Assembly: GCA_964643255.1 (NCBI GenBank) | Contig: CAZXSM010000029.1 | Span: 1 to 24,307 of the forward strand | DNA length: 24,307 nt | Direction of reading: 5' to 3' | DNA from: JAAYRG01 sp964643255 | GTDB taxonomy: Bacteria > Bacillota > Clostridia > Lachnospirales > Lachnospiraceae | Shown: piece after piece, positions 6,436-14,230 of the stretch | Layout of the letters: every line of letters starts with the position of its first letter | How positions within the stretch are numbered: the stretch's first letter is position 1 | Translations under genes and position numbers: made by a program | Notes under the pieces: generated by a model | The model's database searches: none | The model's input: only the letters and a program-made list of their open reading frames with translations | What the model was told of the DNA's origin: nothing

Positions 6436-8547
6436 TCAATGCCCTACACTTTCTTCATCATATAAGACCATTATTGAAAGTGGTTCTATTTTAATTAGAT
6501 TGCTATTAATAGTATCTATAACCTCTGTGCCTGCAATTTGATCATTAACTACAATCTTCCAAACCCCTTCTTTAGGTAGCATTACTGTCTTTACTTCTTT
6601 ATTTGCATTATATATAACGGCAATGTTATTCCACTTGTCCCCATTTGCATTGTTTGTTAGTTCAAATCCTACTAGGTTTTCATTTTGTTTGAATACATTT
6701 AAATGTTTGTTAACCATATCTGCAGTAGACATACGGAAAGCAGGATGTTCTTTTCTCAACTTTATTAGCCCTTGATAATAGTTGAATACAGATTTAAACT
6801 TTGTCTTATCTTCCCAACGAATCTGGTTAATTGTATCTGGACTTCTATAACTATTATGATCTCCAAACTTAGTTCTTAGAATCTCATCTCCTGCATGGAA
6901 GAAGGCTACTCCTTGTGAAGTCATAATAATTCCATTAGATAATAATGAACGTCTAACTGTTTCGTTATCTAGAACATTTTCTTCTGTAATAGTTGCATGG
7001 GGAGTGGATGCTAAGGCTACTTCTTCTAATCCTTGAGTTTTGATAACTTTATCCCAAAGATTCAAGTTATCATGTGCTGTTACATAATTTATAGTCTCAG
7101 TTGGGCTATTAGTAAAATCATCAATTGCCCCCCTAACTCCAGTTACAATACTTGCTTCCTTTCCAAAGTCACCTGTAGCAAACCCTTTTGATCCATCATC
7201 TGAGCCACCCTTAATTGCTCCTCTAAAATTATCGTTGAATACTGCAAAACCCTTATCTTTTTGTTTACCTTTTGTAGTTTGCATTGATTCTGCAAGGGGT
7301 GAACCTCCTGCTTGCCACGGCTCTCCATATATAAGTATATCTGGGCTTACCTCATTATGTAGCTCTTGCCTAATTTGAGTCATAGTCTCTACATCTATTA
7401 GTCCCATTAAATCAAACCTAAATCCATCTACATCGTATTCTTCTACCCAGTAGCGAACTGAATCTTTAATATACTTTCTTACCATTGGCCTTTCTGAAGC
7501 CACTTCATTTCCTGTTCCTGAACCGTTAGTAAAATTACCACTACTATCAGTTCTGTAAAAGTAACCAGGAACTATTTTGTTAAATAGCGAATCTTCTGTT
7601 TCATATGTATGGTTATATACCACATCCATTATAACTCGCATTCCATTAGCATGTATCGATTCAACCATTTGTTTAAACTCTTTAATTCTAACTGTTGGCT
7701 CAGTTGGGTCTGTTGAATATGAACCTTCAGGTACATTATAGTTTTGTGGATCATATCCCCAATTATATTTAGCTTTGTCTGAATTAGGGTCATCAACTTT
7801 AAGCTCATCTACAGTTTGAAAATCATAAACTGGTAATAAATGAATATGAGTTATCCCTAAATCTCTTAAGTGATCTATACCTGTTGACTGGCCCCTTCCA
7901 TTTGTAGTCCCTTTTTCTGTAAATGCTAAGTATTTACCTTTGTTTTTTTCGCTAATCCCAGAGTTTTCATCTATGGAAAAGTCTCTAACATGTAACTCGT
8001 AAATAATAGCATCTGTTGCCGTAACCATGTCAGGTTTCCCAGAGTTTCTAAAGCCTTCTGGGTTAGTTTTATCTAAGTTTACAATAGCTGTACGCTGCCC
8101 GTTAGCTGAAACAGCACGAGCATAAGGATCTACAGCGTAGTTAACTCTTCCATCTGCAAATTCAACTTTGTACATATAATACTTGCCGGCCAGGTTCTGG
8201 GCATACTCAAATTGCCATACCCCTTTGTCACAAGGTGTCATACCATATTCTATTCCACCTGTATGGTCTGTTACAAGACCATTTTCATTGTACAGCCCAC
8301 CATCATTATATAAAGCAAGACTAACTTTAGTAGCTGTTGGTGCCCATACTTTAAACACACTCTTTGTAGGTGAATATGTTAAACCAAGATCATCACCATC
8401 ATAGTAGTATTTTTTGTCATTTAATATTTCATTCATTGTTATATTAACTCCATTTAAATTTATTTCAGATACAATGTGTAGATCTGTTACATCTATTGTA
8501 CCTAGACTTTTAATTCTAAGAATTATTTCTTTTACCCTTATATACAT
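6436..8547 (-). CDS. pulA: Type I pullulanase, intracellular (alpha-1,6 debranching, GH13)
   Basis: It hydrolyses alpha-1,6 branch points in glycogen-type glucans or limit dextrins. In the 703-residue reading the order is: a short N-terminal beta domain ending at YYYDGDDLG (47-55), a CBM48-like domain (about 57-150, SVFKVWAPTA), then the GH13 barrel with the type I pullulanase signature YNWGYDP (261-267), DVVYNHT (308-314), nucleophile Asp379 in DGFRFD, acid/base Glu409 in GEPW, and Asp493 in HDN. A C-terminal beta domain follows. There is no signal peptide. The N-terminal domain is about half the usual size and the start is unclear: ATG 8547 has no ribosome binding site and overlaps a TATAAT, while ATG 8436 (Met38) has a weak GGAG. 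It lies after argF and before the nitroreductase. Confidence 0.88.
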   Translation of the reverse strand: MYIRVKEIILRIKSLGTIDVTDLHIVSEINLNGVNITMNEILNDKKYYYDGDDLGLTYSPTKSVFKVWAPTATKVSLALYNDGGLYNENGLVTDHTGGIEYGMTPCDKGVWQFEYAQNLAGKYYMYKVEFADGRVNYAVDPYARAVSANGQRTAIVNLDKTNPEGFRNSGKPDMVTATDAIIYELHVRDFSIDENSGISEKNKGKYLAFTEKGTTNGRGQSTGIDHLRDLGITHIHLLPVYDFQTVDELKVDDPNSDKAKYNWGYDPQNYNVPEGSYSTDPTEPTVRIKEFKQMVESIHANGMRVIMDVVYNHTYETEDSLFNKIVPGYFYRTDSSGNFTNGSGTGNEVASERPMVRKYIKDSVRYWVEEYDVDGFRFDLMGLIDVETMTQIRQELHNEVSPDILIYGEPWQAGGSPLAESMQTTKGKQKDKGFAVFNDNFRGAIKGGSDDGSKGFATGDFGKEASIVTGVRGAIDDFTNSPTETINYVTAHDNLNLWDKVIKTQGLEEVALASTPHATITEENVLDNETVRRSLLSNGIIMTSQGVAFFHAGDEILRTKFGDHNSYRSPDTINQIRWEDKTKFKSVFNYYQGLIKLRKEHPAFRMSTADMVNKHLNVFKQNENLVGFELTNNANGDKWNNIAVIYNANKEVKTVMLPKEGVWKIVVNDQIAGTEVIDTINSNLIKIEPLSIMVLYDEESVGH

Positions 8548-8617
8548 TATAAGGTATAATTAATAATAATTCATCCTGTGTTTAATTCATACCCTCACCC
8601 ATAAGTTTATTTGACAA

Positions 8618-9559
8618 CTATAGTAAACTAGCCAGCATAATTGCCTTGATAGTATGCTTTCTGTTTTCTGCCTCATCCCAAACCCTCGATTGTGGCCCAT
8701 CTATAACATCTGTGTCTACTTCCATATCCCTAATTGCAGGTAAACAGTGTAAGAAAATCGTCTCCCTAATGCCTGTTCCTTCCATAAGTTTTTGATTTAC
8801 TTGATATGGAGAAAGAAGTTTTACCCTTGCTTCTTGCTTACTTTCTTCACCCATAGAAACCCATACATCTGTGTAAATTGCATGGGCACCTGCTACACCT
8901 TCTTCTATATTATCAGTGATGGTTACTGAACCATGAGAAGTTTTACAACAATCCTTTGCATAATTTATCAAGTCTTCTTCTGGCCATAATTCTTTTGGAG
9001 CAAGAATCGTAAAATCGAGACCTATCTTGCTACTAGCAATTAATAGTGAATTTGCCACATTATTTCTTCCATCACCTACATAAACTAATTTTATACCTTT
9101 AAAAGCTCCAAATTCTTCCCATATAGTTAAAAGATCTGCTAAAGCCTGGGTCGGATGGTAAAGATCTGTCAATCCATTATAAACTGGTACACCAGAATAT
9201 TTTTCTAGTAATTCAACTGTTTCTTGTTTATATCCTCTGAATTCTATAGCATCAAACATCTTTCCAAAAACTCTTGCTGTATCTTCAACAGTCTCTTTAC
9301 CCCCTAACTGTATATCATCACTTGATAGGAAAACAGGGTTGCCACCTTCCTCTCCAAATGCCGTCTCAAAGGCACATCGAGTTCTAGTTGATCTTTTTTC
9401 AAACAACATGGCAAGACTCTTTCCTAAAAACCTTTGATTGACTATACCAGCCCTACTATTATCTTTCTCAGTTTTTGCTAACTTTAATAGATAAATAATC
9501 TCCTCAGATGTATAATGTTTAAGTGTTAATAAACTTCTTCCTTTCAAATTAAATGCCAT
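8618..9559 (-). CDS. argF: Ornithine carbamoyltransferase
   Basis: It joins carbamoyl phosphate and ornithine to give citrulline in arginine synthesis. At 313 residues it has the full family length. The carbamoyl-phosphate site STRTR (57-61), HPTQ (135-138), the ornithine loop DVWVSMGEE (231-239) and the catalytic HCLP (271-274) are all present. ATG at 9559 follows GGAGG. It is the third gene in the minus-strand argC-argJ-argF series, 126 bases after argJ, a gap with only weak promoter-like matches. An anabolic role fits the company of argB, argC, argD and argJ; no arcA or arcC is nearby that would suggest catabolic ArcB. Confidence 0.93.
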   Translation of the reverse strand: MAFNLKGRSLLTLKHYTSEEIIYLLKLAKTEKDNSRAGIVNQRFLGKSLAMLFEKRSTRTRCAFETAFGEEGGNPVFLSSDDIQLGGKETVEDTARVFGKMFDAIEFRGYKQETVELLEKYSGVPVYNGLTDLYHPTQALADLLTIWEEFGAFKGIKLVYVGDGRNNVANSLLIASSKIGLDFTILAPKELWPEEDLINYAKDCCKTSHGSVTITDNIEEGVAGAHAIYTDVWVSMGEESKQEARVKLLSPYQVNQKLMEGTGIRETIFLHCLPAIRDMEVDTDVIDGPQSRVWDEAENRKHTIKAIMLASLL

Positions 9560-9685
9560 ATGCTTTCCTCCATTTTAATATTTCAATTTTTAAATATTTA
9601 CTTTTAAATATAAACTCGATTTACATATCATCCTACTGCTTTAATACTTTTACAAAAAACATCTTACAAACATATTTCTACAAAC

Positions 9686-10903
9686 CTAACTCCTATATTC
9701 CCCGTTTATCTTCACATAATCATAAGTTAAGTCACAACCCCAAGCCTTTGCATTATAATCACCATTTTTCAGATCAATTTCTATAGTAATATAAGGCTCT
9801 TCTAAAATTTTCTTAGCATTTTCTTCACTAAAATCAAGAGGTGTACCATCTTTTACAAGCATTTCTGTTCCAAGCTCATTTGTAAATGTTATATTTATCT
9901 TTGAAATATCACAATTTGCATCTGCATATCCAACTGCACACATTATCCTACCCCAATTAGCATCACTACCAAACATTGCTGTTTTAACTAGATTTGAAGA
10001 GATTACACTCCTTGCAATTTTTCTTGCATCTTCTTTAGTAAAAGCTCCATTTACAGAGACTTCTATAAACTTAGTTGCTCCTTCACCATCTTTGGCTATC
10101 ATTTTCGCAAGCTCCACATTAACATAATCTAGTGCCTGCTTAAATTTTTTAGAATATTCACCTGCTTCCTCGATTGGAACATTACCAGCCCTTCCATTAG
10201 CTAATATTACAGCCATATCATTAGTGCTTGTATCTCCATCTACAGAAATCATATTGTATGAGTCTTTTACACTTTCTTTGAACAATTTATTCAAATGGTC
10301 TTTTGAAATATTTGCATCAGTGGCAATAAAACTTAACATTGTAGCCATATTGGGATGTATCATCCCAGAACCTTTAGCCATACCACTAATCTTAACTGGT
10401 TTATCCCCTATCTTTATTTCCACTGTTATTGTTTTTACAAATGTATCAGTTGTTAAAATAGCTTGTGCCATATCTAGTCCACCTTGCTTGGAGACTTGTT
10501 CACATGCTTTTTTTATTCCTGCTACTATTTTATCCATGTCTAGTTGTACTCCTATAATCCCTGTAGATGCAACTAAAACATTTTTCTTATCTACACTTAA
10601 GTTCTTAGCAGTCTCTGATGCTATAATATAGGCATTATCCATACCTTCAGATCCTGTACATGCATTTGCATTGCCACTATTTACAACTATGGCTTGGATA
10701 TAATCTGACTTAAGATTTTCTATTGCTAAATAAATCGGGGCTGCTTTTGATTTGTTTGTAGTAAGAGTCGCAGCACAAACTGCAGGTTCGCTAGAATATA
10801 TTATCCCCATATCCTTTTTACCACTTTTCTTTAATCCTGCACTTATTCCACTTACCTCAAATCCTGAAACATCACTTATATATTCATTAGACAAAATTTT
10901 CAT
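9686..10903 (-). CDS. argJ: Bifunctional ornithine acetyltransferase / N-acetylglutamate synthase
   Basis: ArgJ moves the acetyl group from N-acetylornithine to glutamate, closing the acetyl cycle; many members also make N-acetylglutamate from acetyl-CoA. The 405-residue protein carries the self-cleavage site within HPNMATMLSF, with the cut expected between Ala187 and Thr188 to give alpha and beta chains and expose the Thr nucleophile. The early TTNKSKAAP (48-56) and NSGNANA (75-81) motifs and the C-terminal ANWGRI block are also present. ATG at 10903 has a GAGGAA site. It lies 17 bases after argC, so the two are surely co-transcribed. Whether this enzyme is mono- or bifunctional cannot be settled from sequence. 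Confidence 0.93.
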   Translation of the reverse strand: MKILSNEYISDVSGFEVSGISAGLKKSGKKDMGIIYSSEPAVCAATLTTNKSKAAPIYLAIENLKSDYIQAIVVNSGNANACTGSEGMDNAYIIASETAKNLSVDKKNVLVASTGIIGVQLDMDKIVAGIKKACEQVSKQGGLDMAQAILTTDTFVKTITVEIKIGDKPVKISGMAKGSGMIHPNMATMLSFIATDANISKDHLNKLFKESVKDSYNMISVDGDTSTNDMAVILANGRAGNVPIEEAGEYSKKFKQALDYVNVELAKMIAKDGEGATKFIEVSVNGAFTKEDARKIARSVISSNLVKTAMFGSDANWGRIMCAVGYADANCDISKINITFTNELGTEMLVKDGTPLDFSEENAKKILEEPYITIEIDLKNGDYNAKAWGCDLTYDYVKINGEYRS

Positions 10904-10920
10904 TTTCTTCCTCTCGCAAG

Positions 10921-11958
10921 CTAAGGCAACATGGGTAGCATATCTAACCCCGTCCTCTCATCAAGACCAAACATTAAGTTCATGTTTTGAATGCCTTGAC
11001 CTGCTGCTCCTTTCATCATATTATCAATTGCTGATATTACAATAGCTCTATTGGTTCGCTCATCTACCCTAATTGCAATATCGCAAAAGTTAGAATCCCT
11101 AACCCACTTAGTCTGAGGAAGTTCATCTATAACTCTTATAAATGGATCATTTTCATACTCTGACCTATATATGTCATATATTTCTTCCACAGATATATCC
11201 TCAAATAAATTTATATAAGAAGTTGCAAGAATTCCTCTATTCATGGGCACTAGGTGGGGTGTAAATGTAAGAGTAATATCTTTATGACTTACTTTGGATA
11301 ACTCTTGTTCAATTTCTGGTGTATGCCTATGGCTAGCTACTGAGTACGCTTTAAAGGATTCATTAATTTCTCCATATAAATTATCTATTTTTGTGCTTCT
11401 GCCTGCTCCAGAAACCCCTGACTTTGCGTCAATAATTATAGATGAAGAATCCACAAAATCTTGTTTAACCAGTGGCATTAATCCTAATATACTAGCTGTT
11501 GGAAAACATCCTGGATTTCCTATAAGTGATGCTCCCTTGATTTGGTCTCTATATACTTCTGGCAAGCCATATACAGAAACCTGGTTTAAGCTTTTAGCCC
11601 CATGTTCAACTTTATACCATTTTTTATATGTGCTAAGGTCTTTCAATCTGAAATCAGCCCCTATATCAATGACCTTAACATTCAGTTCATTACATATAAT
11701 AGCTGTTTCAAAGGCTAAACCATGAGGTAGGGCAATAAAAACAAGATCTACCTTTGAAACATATTCATTTACCTCTCCTGTATCTATGCATTTTATATCA
11801 ATAATATTCTTATATTGTCCGTAAATATCAGAAAAAACCTGACCAGCATAGCTATTTGATGAGAGAAAACCTATTTCACAATTTGGATGTCTAGATAAGA
11901 GGCCTACTATTTGCTGACCTACATATCCTGTGGCACCAATTATACCAACTTTTATCAT
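10921..11958 (-). CDS. argC: N-acetyl-gamma-glutamyl-phosphate reductase
   Basis: ArgC reduces N-acetylglutamyl phosphate to the semialdehyde with NADPH. With the start at ATG 11958 the protein has 345 residues, the usual length: nucleotide-binding GATGYVG (8-14), catalytic Cys151 in NPGCFPT, and the conserved SHRHTPEIEQEL segment. The reading frame runs on to 12021, but the extra 21 residues precede the GGAGGT site and would overlap the mapped promoter, so I reject them. The site-to-ATG spacing (about 11 bases) is a little long. It leads the minus-strand argC-argJ-argF series and is transcribed from the divergent promoter at 12004-12032. Confidence 0.93.
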   Translation of the reverse strand: MIKVGIIGATGYVGQQIVGLLSRHPNCEIGFLSSNSYAGQVFSDIYGQYKNIIDIKCIDTGEVNEYVSKVDLVFIALPHGLAFETAIICNELNVKVIDIGADFRLKDLSTYKKWYKVEHGAKSLNQVSVYGLPEVYRDQIKGASLIGNPGCFPTASILGLMPLVKQDFVDSSSIIIDAKSGVSGAGRSTKIDNLYGEINESFKAYSVASHRHTPEIEQELSKVSHKDITLTFTPHLVPMNRGILATSYINLFEDISVEEIYDIYRSEYENDPFIRVIDELPQTKWVRDSNFCDIAIRVDERTNRAIVISAIDNMMKGAAGQGIQNMNLMFGLDERTGLDMLPMLP

Positions 11959-11997
11959 CTTTCTTATAACCTCCAAATAATATATAATTTTATATTT

Positions 11998-12013
11998 TTT
12001 ATAATTATACATA
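11998..12013. promoter_or_regulatory. ArgR-box-like site 1 (covers the argC -10 box)
   Basis: On the minus strand TATGTATAATTATAAA resembles the ArgR/AhrC operator pattern (half-sites like TGNAT around an AT-rich centre); one half-site is good and the other poor. Its centre is 43 bases, about four helical turns, from the second site. Bound repressor would cover the argC -10 box. Confidence 0.35.
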
Positions 12014-12032
12014 CATTTCATAGGAATATCAA
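12004..12032 (-). promoter_or_regulatory. argC promoter
   Basis: TTGATA (12027-12032) and a perfect TATAAT (12004-12009) are spaced by 17 bases on the minus strand. The -10 box lies inside the ArgR-like site at 11998-12013. It should drive argC and argJ, and probably argF. Confidence 0.7.
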
Positions 12033-12038
12033 GTTATT

Positions 12039-12054
12039 CTTGCATAATTATTAG
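12039..12054. promoter_or_regulatory. ArgR-box-like site 2 (covers the argB -35 box)
   Basis: CTTGCATAATTATTAG contains the same TGYATAATTAT core as site 1 but in the opposite orientation. It overlaps the argB -35 box. As with site 1, only one half-site is a good match, and no weight matrix could be run here. Confidence 0.35.
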
Positions 12055-12068
12055 TTGTTGTGTATAAT
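12040..12068 (+). promoter_or_regulatory. argB promoter
   Basis: TTGCAT (12040-12045) and a perfect TATAAT (12063-12068) are spaced by 17 bases. The expected start near 12076 leaves a very short leader, with the AAGGAGA site at 12084-12090 and the argB ATG at 12098. Confidence 0.7.
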
Positions 12069-12097
12069 AAGTGAAACATTATTAAGGAGAGTACTTT

Positions 12098-12973
12098 ATG
12101 AATGAACAAAAGGTTGCCATATTAATTGAAGCTTTGCCCTATATACAAGAATTTGCAGGAAAGACATTTGTAATCAAATTTGGGGGAAGCATTATGAGCA
12201 ATGAAAAATCTAAAAAAGCATTTTTTGAAGACGTTGCCTTGTTAAACTTAGTTGGTATTAATATTGCTATTGTACATGGAGGAGGTCCATATATTTCTAA
12301 GACTTTAGAGAAAATGAACATAGAAAGTGAATTCATAGACGGCCTTAGAGTAACTTCAGAAGAAGCAATTAATGTGGCAGAGATGGTTTTATCTGGTCTA
12401 ATAAATAAAGAGCTTACTTCAAATTTATGCAGACAAGGAATTACAGGAGTCGGTTTAAGTGGTAAAGATGCTAATCTAATTAGATCTAAAAAGAAATACT
12501 TGCATAAGGATGGTGAAAAAATAGATTTAGGATATGTAGGAGAAGTAGTTAGTGTAAATAATGAATTTTTATCAGATATAATAGATAAAAATTATGTACC
12601 TGTAATTTCTCCGATTGGTTCGGACGAATATGGAAACACATACAATATTAATGCTGATTATGTGGCTTCAGCAATTAGTGGTGCCTTAAAGGCGGAAAAA
12701 TTGATTCTACTTACAGATGTGGAAGGTATTTACGAAGATATAAATGATCCAATTTCTTTAATTTCAACTATTGCAATTGATGAAATTGACGATTATATAG
12801 AAAAGGGTGTCATAGTAGGTGGTATGCTCCCTAAAGTAGAGTGTTGTGTAAGTGCTTTAGAAGCCGGCACTAAAAGAGTCCATTTAATAGATGGCAGAAA
12901 ACCTCATAGCTTATTATTAGAAATATTTACTCATAAAGGAATTGGAACAATGATAAAAATGGGAGGAAATTAA
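12098..12973 (+). CDS. argB: Acetylglutamate kinase
   Basis: ArgB phosphorylates N-acetylglutamate with ATP, the second step to ornithine. The 291-residue protein has the amino-acid kinase motifs in order: FVIKFGGSIM (24-33) for the phosphates, VHGGGPYI, the substrate loop GLRVTSEEA, GLSGKDANL, and the ATP-side ISGALKAEKLILLTDVEGI region. An N-terminal helix (residues 1-20) of the kind found in arginine-inhibited hexameric enzymes is present, so feedback inhibition by arginine is plausible. AAGGAGA lies 7 bases before the ATG. It is the first gene of the rightward argB-argD pair, with argD starting one base after its stop codon. Confidence 0.93.
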   Translation: MNEQKVAILIEALPYIQEFAGKTFVIKFGGSIMSNEKSKKAFFEDVALLNLVGINIAIVHGGGPYISKTLEKMNIESEFIDGLRVTSEEAINVAEMVLSGLINKELTSNLCRQGITGVGLSGKDANLIRSKKKYLHKDGEKIDLGYVGEVVSVNNEFLSDIIDKNYVPVISPIGSDEYGNTYNINADYVASAISGALKAEKLILLTDVEGIYEDINDPISLISTIAIDEIDDYIEKGVIVGGMLPKVECCVSALEAGTKRVHLIDGRKPHSLLLEIFTHKGIGTMIKMGGN

Positions 12974-12974
12974 A

Positions 12975-14150
12975 ATGTCAAAAGAAAATCTTATGAACAC
13001 ATACGCCAGATTTGATTTAACTATAGATAGCGGTTATAGGTCTAAGGTAAAGGATATAAATGGTAAGGTATATTTGGATTTCGTCTCAGGAATAGCAGTT
13101 AATACTCTTGGCCATTCCAATCCTAAAATTATTGAATCTATAACAAATCAAAGTCAAAAATTAATGCATGTATCTAATAATTATTGGACTGAACCTATGA
13201 TAGAATTAGCTGGCAAATTAGCTAACTATAGTGATCTTGAACAAACCTTTTTTTGTAACAGTGGAACAGAAGCTAATGAAGTCGCTCTTAAACTAGCTAG
13301 AAAATACGGTAAAATTTATGGGAATAAAGAAAAAACAGAAATTATCTATGCAAATAATTCTTTTCATGGAAGAACTATGGGGGCTTTATCACTTACGGGA
13401 CAAAAAAAATACCAAGAAGTCTTTAGCCCCTTAGTTCCAGATACTATACCTATCAACTTCAACGACCTAGAAAGCCTTAATAATGCCTTCAGCGATAAAA
13501 CCTGTGCTATATTTCTTGAAGTAATTCAAGGAGAAGGTGGCATAAACATAATTGACAACAATTTCTTAAAACAAGCCCGTAAGCTATGCAACAAATACGA
13601 TGCCCTTTTGATTTTTGATGAAGTGCAAACTGGTATTGGCAGGCTTGGAAGCTTATTTGCTTATCAAAGTTTTGGCGTTATCCCTGATGTTATCACTTTA
13701 GCCAAAGGACTAGGTGGAGGTTTCCCGATTGGAGCTTGTTTAGCCACAAAAAAAGCCGCTTCAGCCTTCCAATCCGGTGACCACGGCAATACCTTCGGTG
13801 GCAACCCCTTAGCTTGTAGGGTTGCATCCACCGTAATAGATGAAATAATAAATGAAAAACTTTTAGATAATGTTAATAAAGCAGGCTCCTACATTACTAA
13901 TAAACTAAATACCTTTAAAACTAAATACCCAATAATAAAAGATATTCGTGGCATGGGCCTTCTAATCGGCATGGAAATCTCTGGCTCTGTCAAGGACTTC
14001 CAAACCACCTGCTTCAACAAGGGGCTCCTCTTAGTTCCTGCAGCTAGCAACACAATTAGAATACTCCCACCCCTAAACGTAAACAAAGGCGAAGTAGATG
14101 AAATGCTACAAGTCCTAGAAGAATCTATTAAAGACTTCTCTAAATTTTAA
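12975..14150 (+). CDS. argD: Acetylornithine aminotransferase
   Basis: This PLP enzyme converts N-acetylglutamate semialdehyde and glutamate to N-acetylornithine. At 391 residues it is full length, with SGTEAN (96-101), the HGRT motif (131-134), DEVQTG (215-220) and the PLP lysine Lys244 in TLAKGLGGG. Its ribosome binding site GGGAGGAAA lies inside the end of argB, so the two genes are coupled. The 3' half (from about 13440) uses visibly more C-ending codons (AAC, TTC, GCC, CTC) than the 5' half and than argB. The stop codon lies within the left arm of the long hairpin that follows. Confidence 0.93.
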   Translation: MSKENLMNTYARFDLTIDSGYRSKVKDINGKVYLDFVSGIAVNTLGHSNPKIIESITNQSQKLMHVSNNYWTEPMIELAGKLANYSDLEQTFFCNSGTEANEVALKLARKYGKIYGNKEKTEIIYANNSFHGRTMGALSLTGQKKYQEVFSPLVPDTIPINFNDLESLNNAFSDKTCAIFLEVIQGEGGINIIDNNFLKQARKLCNKYDALLIFDEVQTGIGRLGSLFAYQSFGVIPDVITLAKGLGGGFPIGACLATKKAASAFQSGDHGNTFGGNPLACRVASTVIDEIINEKLLDNVNKAGSYITNKLNTFKTKYPIIKDIRGMGLLIGMEISGSVKDFQTTCFNKGLLLVPAASNTIRILPPLNVNKGEVDEMLQVLEESIKDFSKF

Positions 14151-14222
14151 TATAATGTATAGAGGCAAGATAAGATTACCTTTTATCTAATCTTATCTTG
14201 CCTGACTACACACTATATTAAA
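14146..14222. repeat. 77-bp inverted repeat between argD and glgD
   Basis: The inner stem is 16 bp and perfect (14163-14178 with 14188-14203) around a 9-base loop. After a two-base bulge (14204-14205) it continues for 17 bp (14146-14162 with 14206-14222), with two G-T pairs in place of matches. The whole structure spans nearly the entire gap between two convergent genes. No T-run follows on either strand, so it is not a textbook intrinsic terminator, though it may still stop or protect both transcripts. A decayed miniature mobile element is an alternative. Confidence 0.8.
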
Positions 14223-14230
14223 CCTTTAGT

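Larger units (their letters stand above)
11959..12097. other. Divergent arg control region (argC / argB)
   Basis: These 139 bases separate argC from argB. They contain two back-to-back promoters whose -35 boxes lie 7 bases apart, and two AT-rich sites resembling ArgR operators. No gene lies within it. Confidence 0.75.

Noticed and set aside
9560..9685. Promoter for argF in the argJ-argF gap (TTGTAA-17-TATTAA)
   Set aside because: Only 4/6 matches at both boxes in very AT-rich DNA; not distinguishable from background.
11959..12021. Longer N-terminus of ArgC (start at 12021)
   Set aside because: The extra 21 residues would be encoded across the argC -10 box and the ribosome binding site; homologues begin at MIKVGIIGATG.
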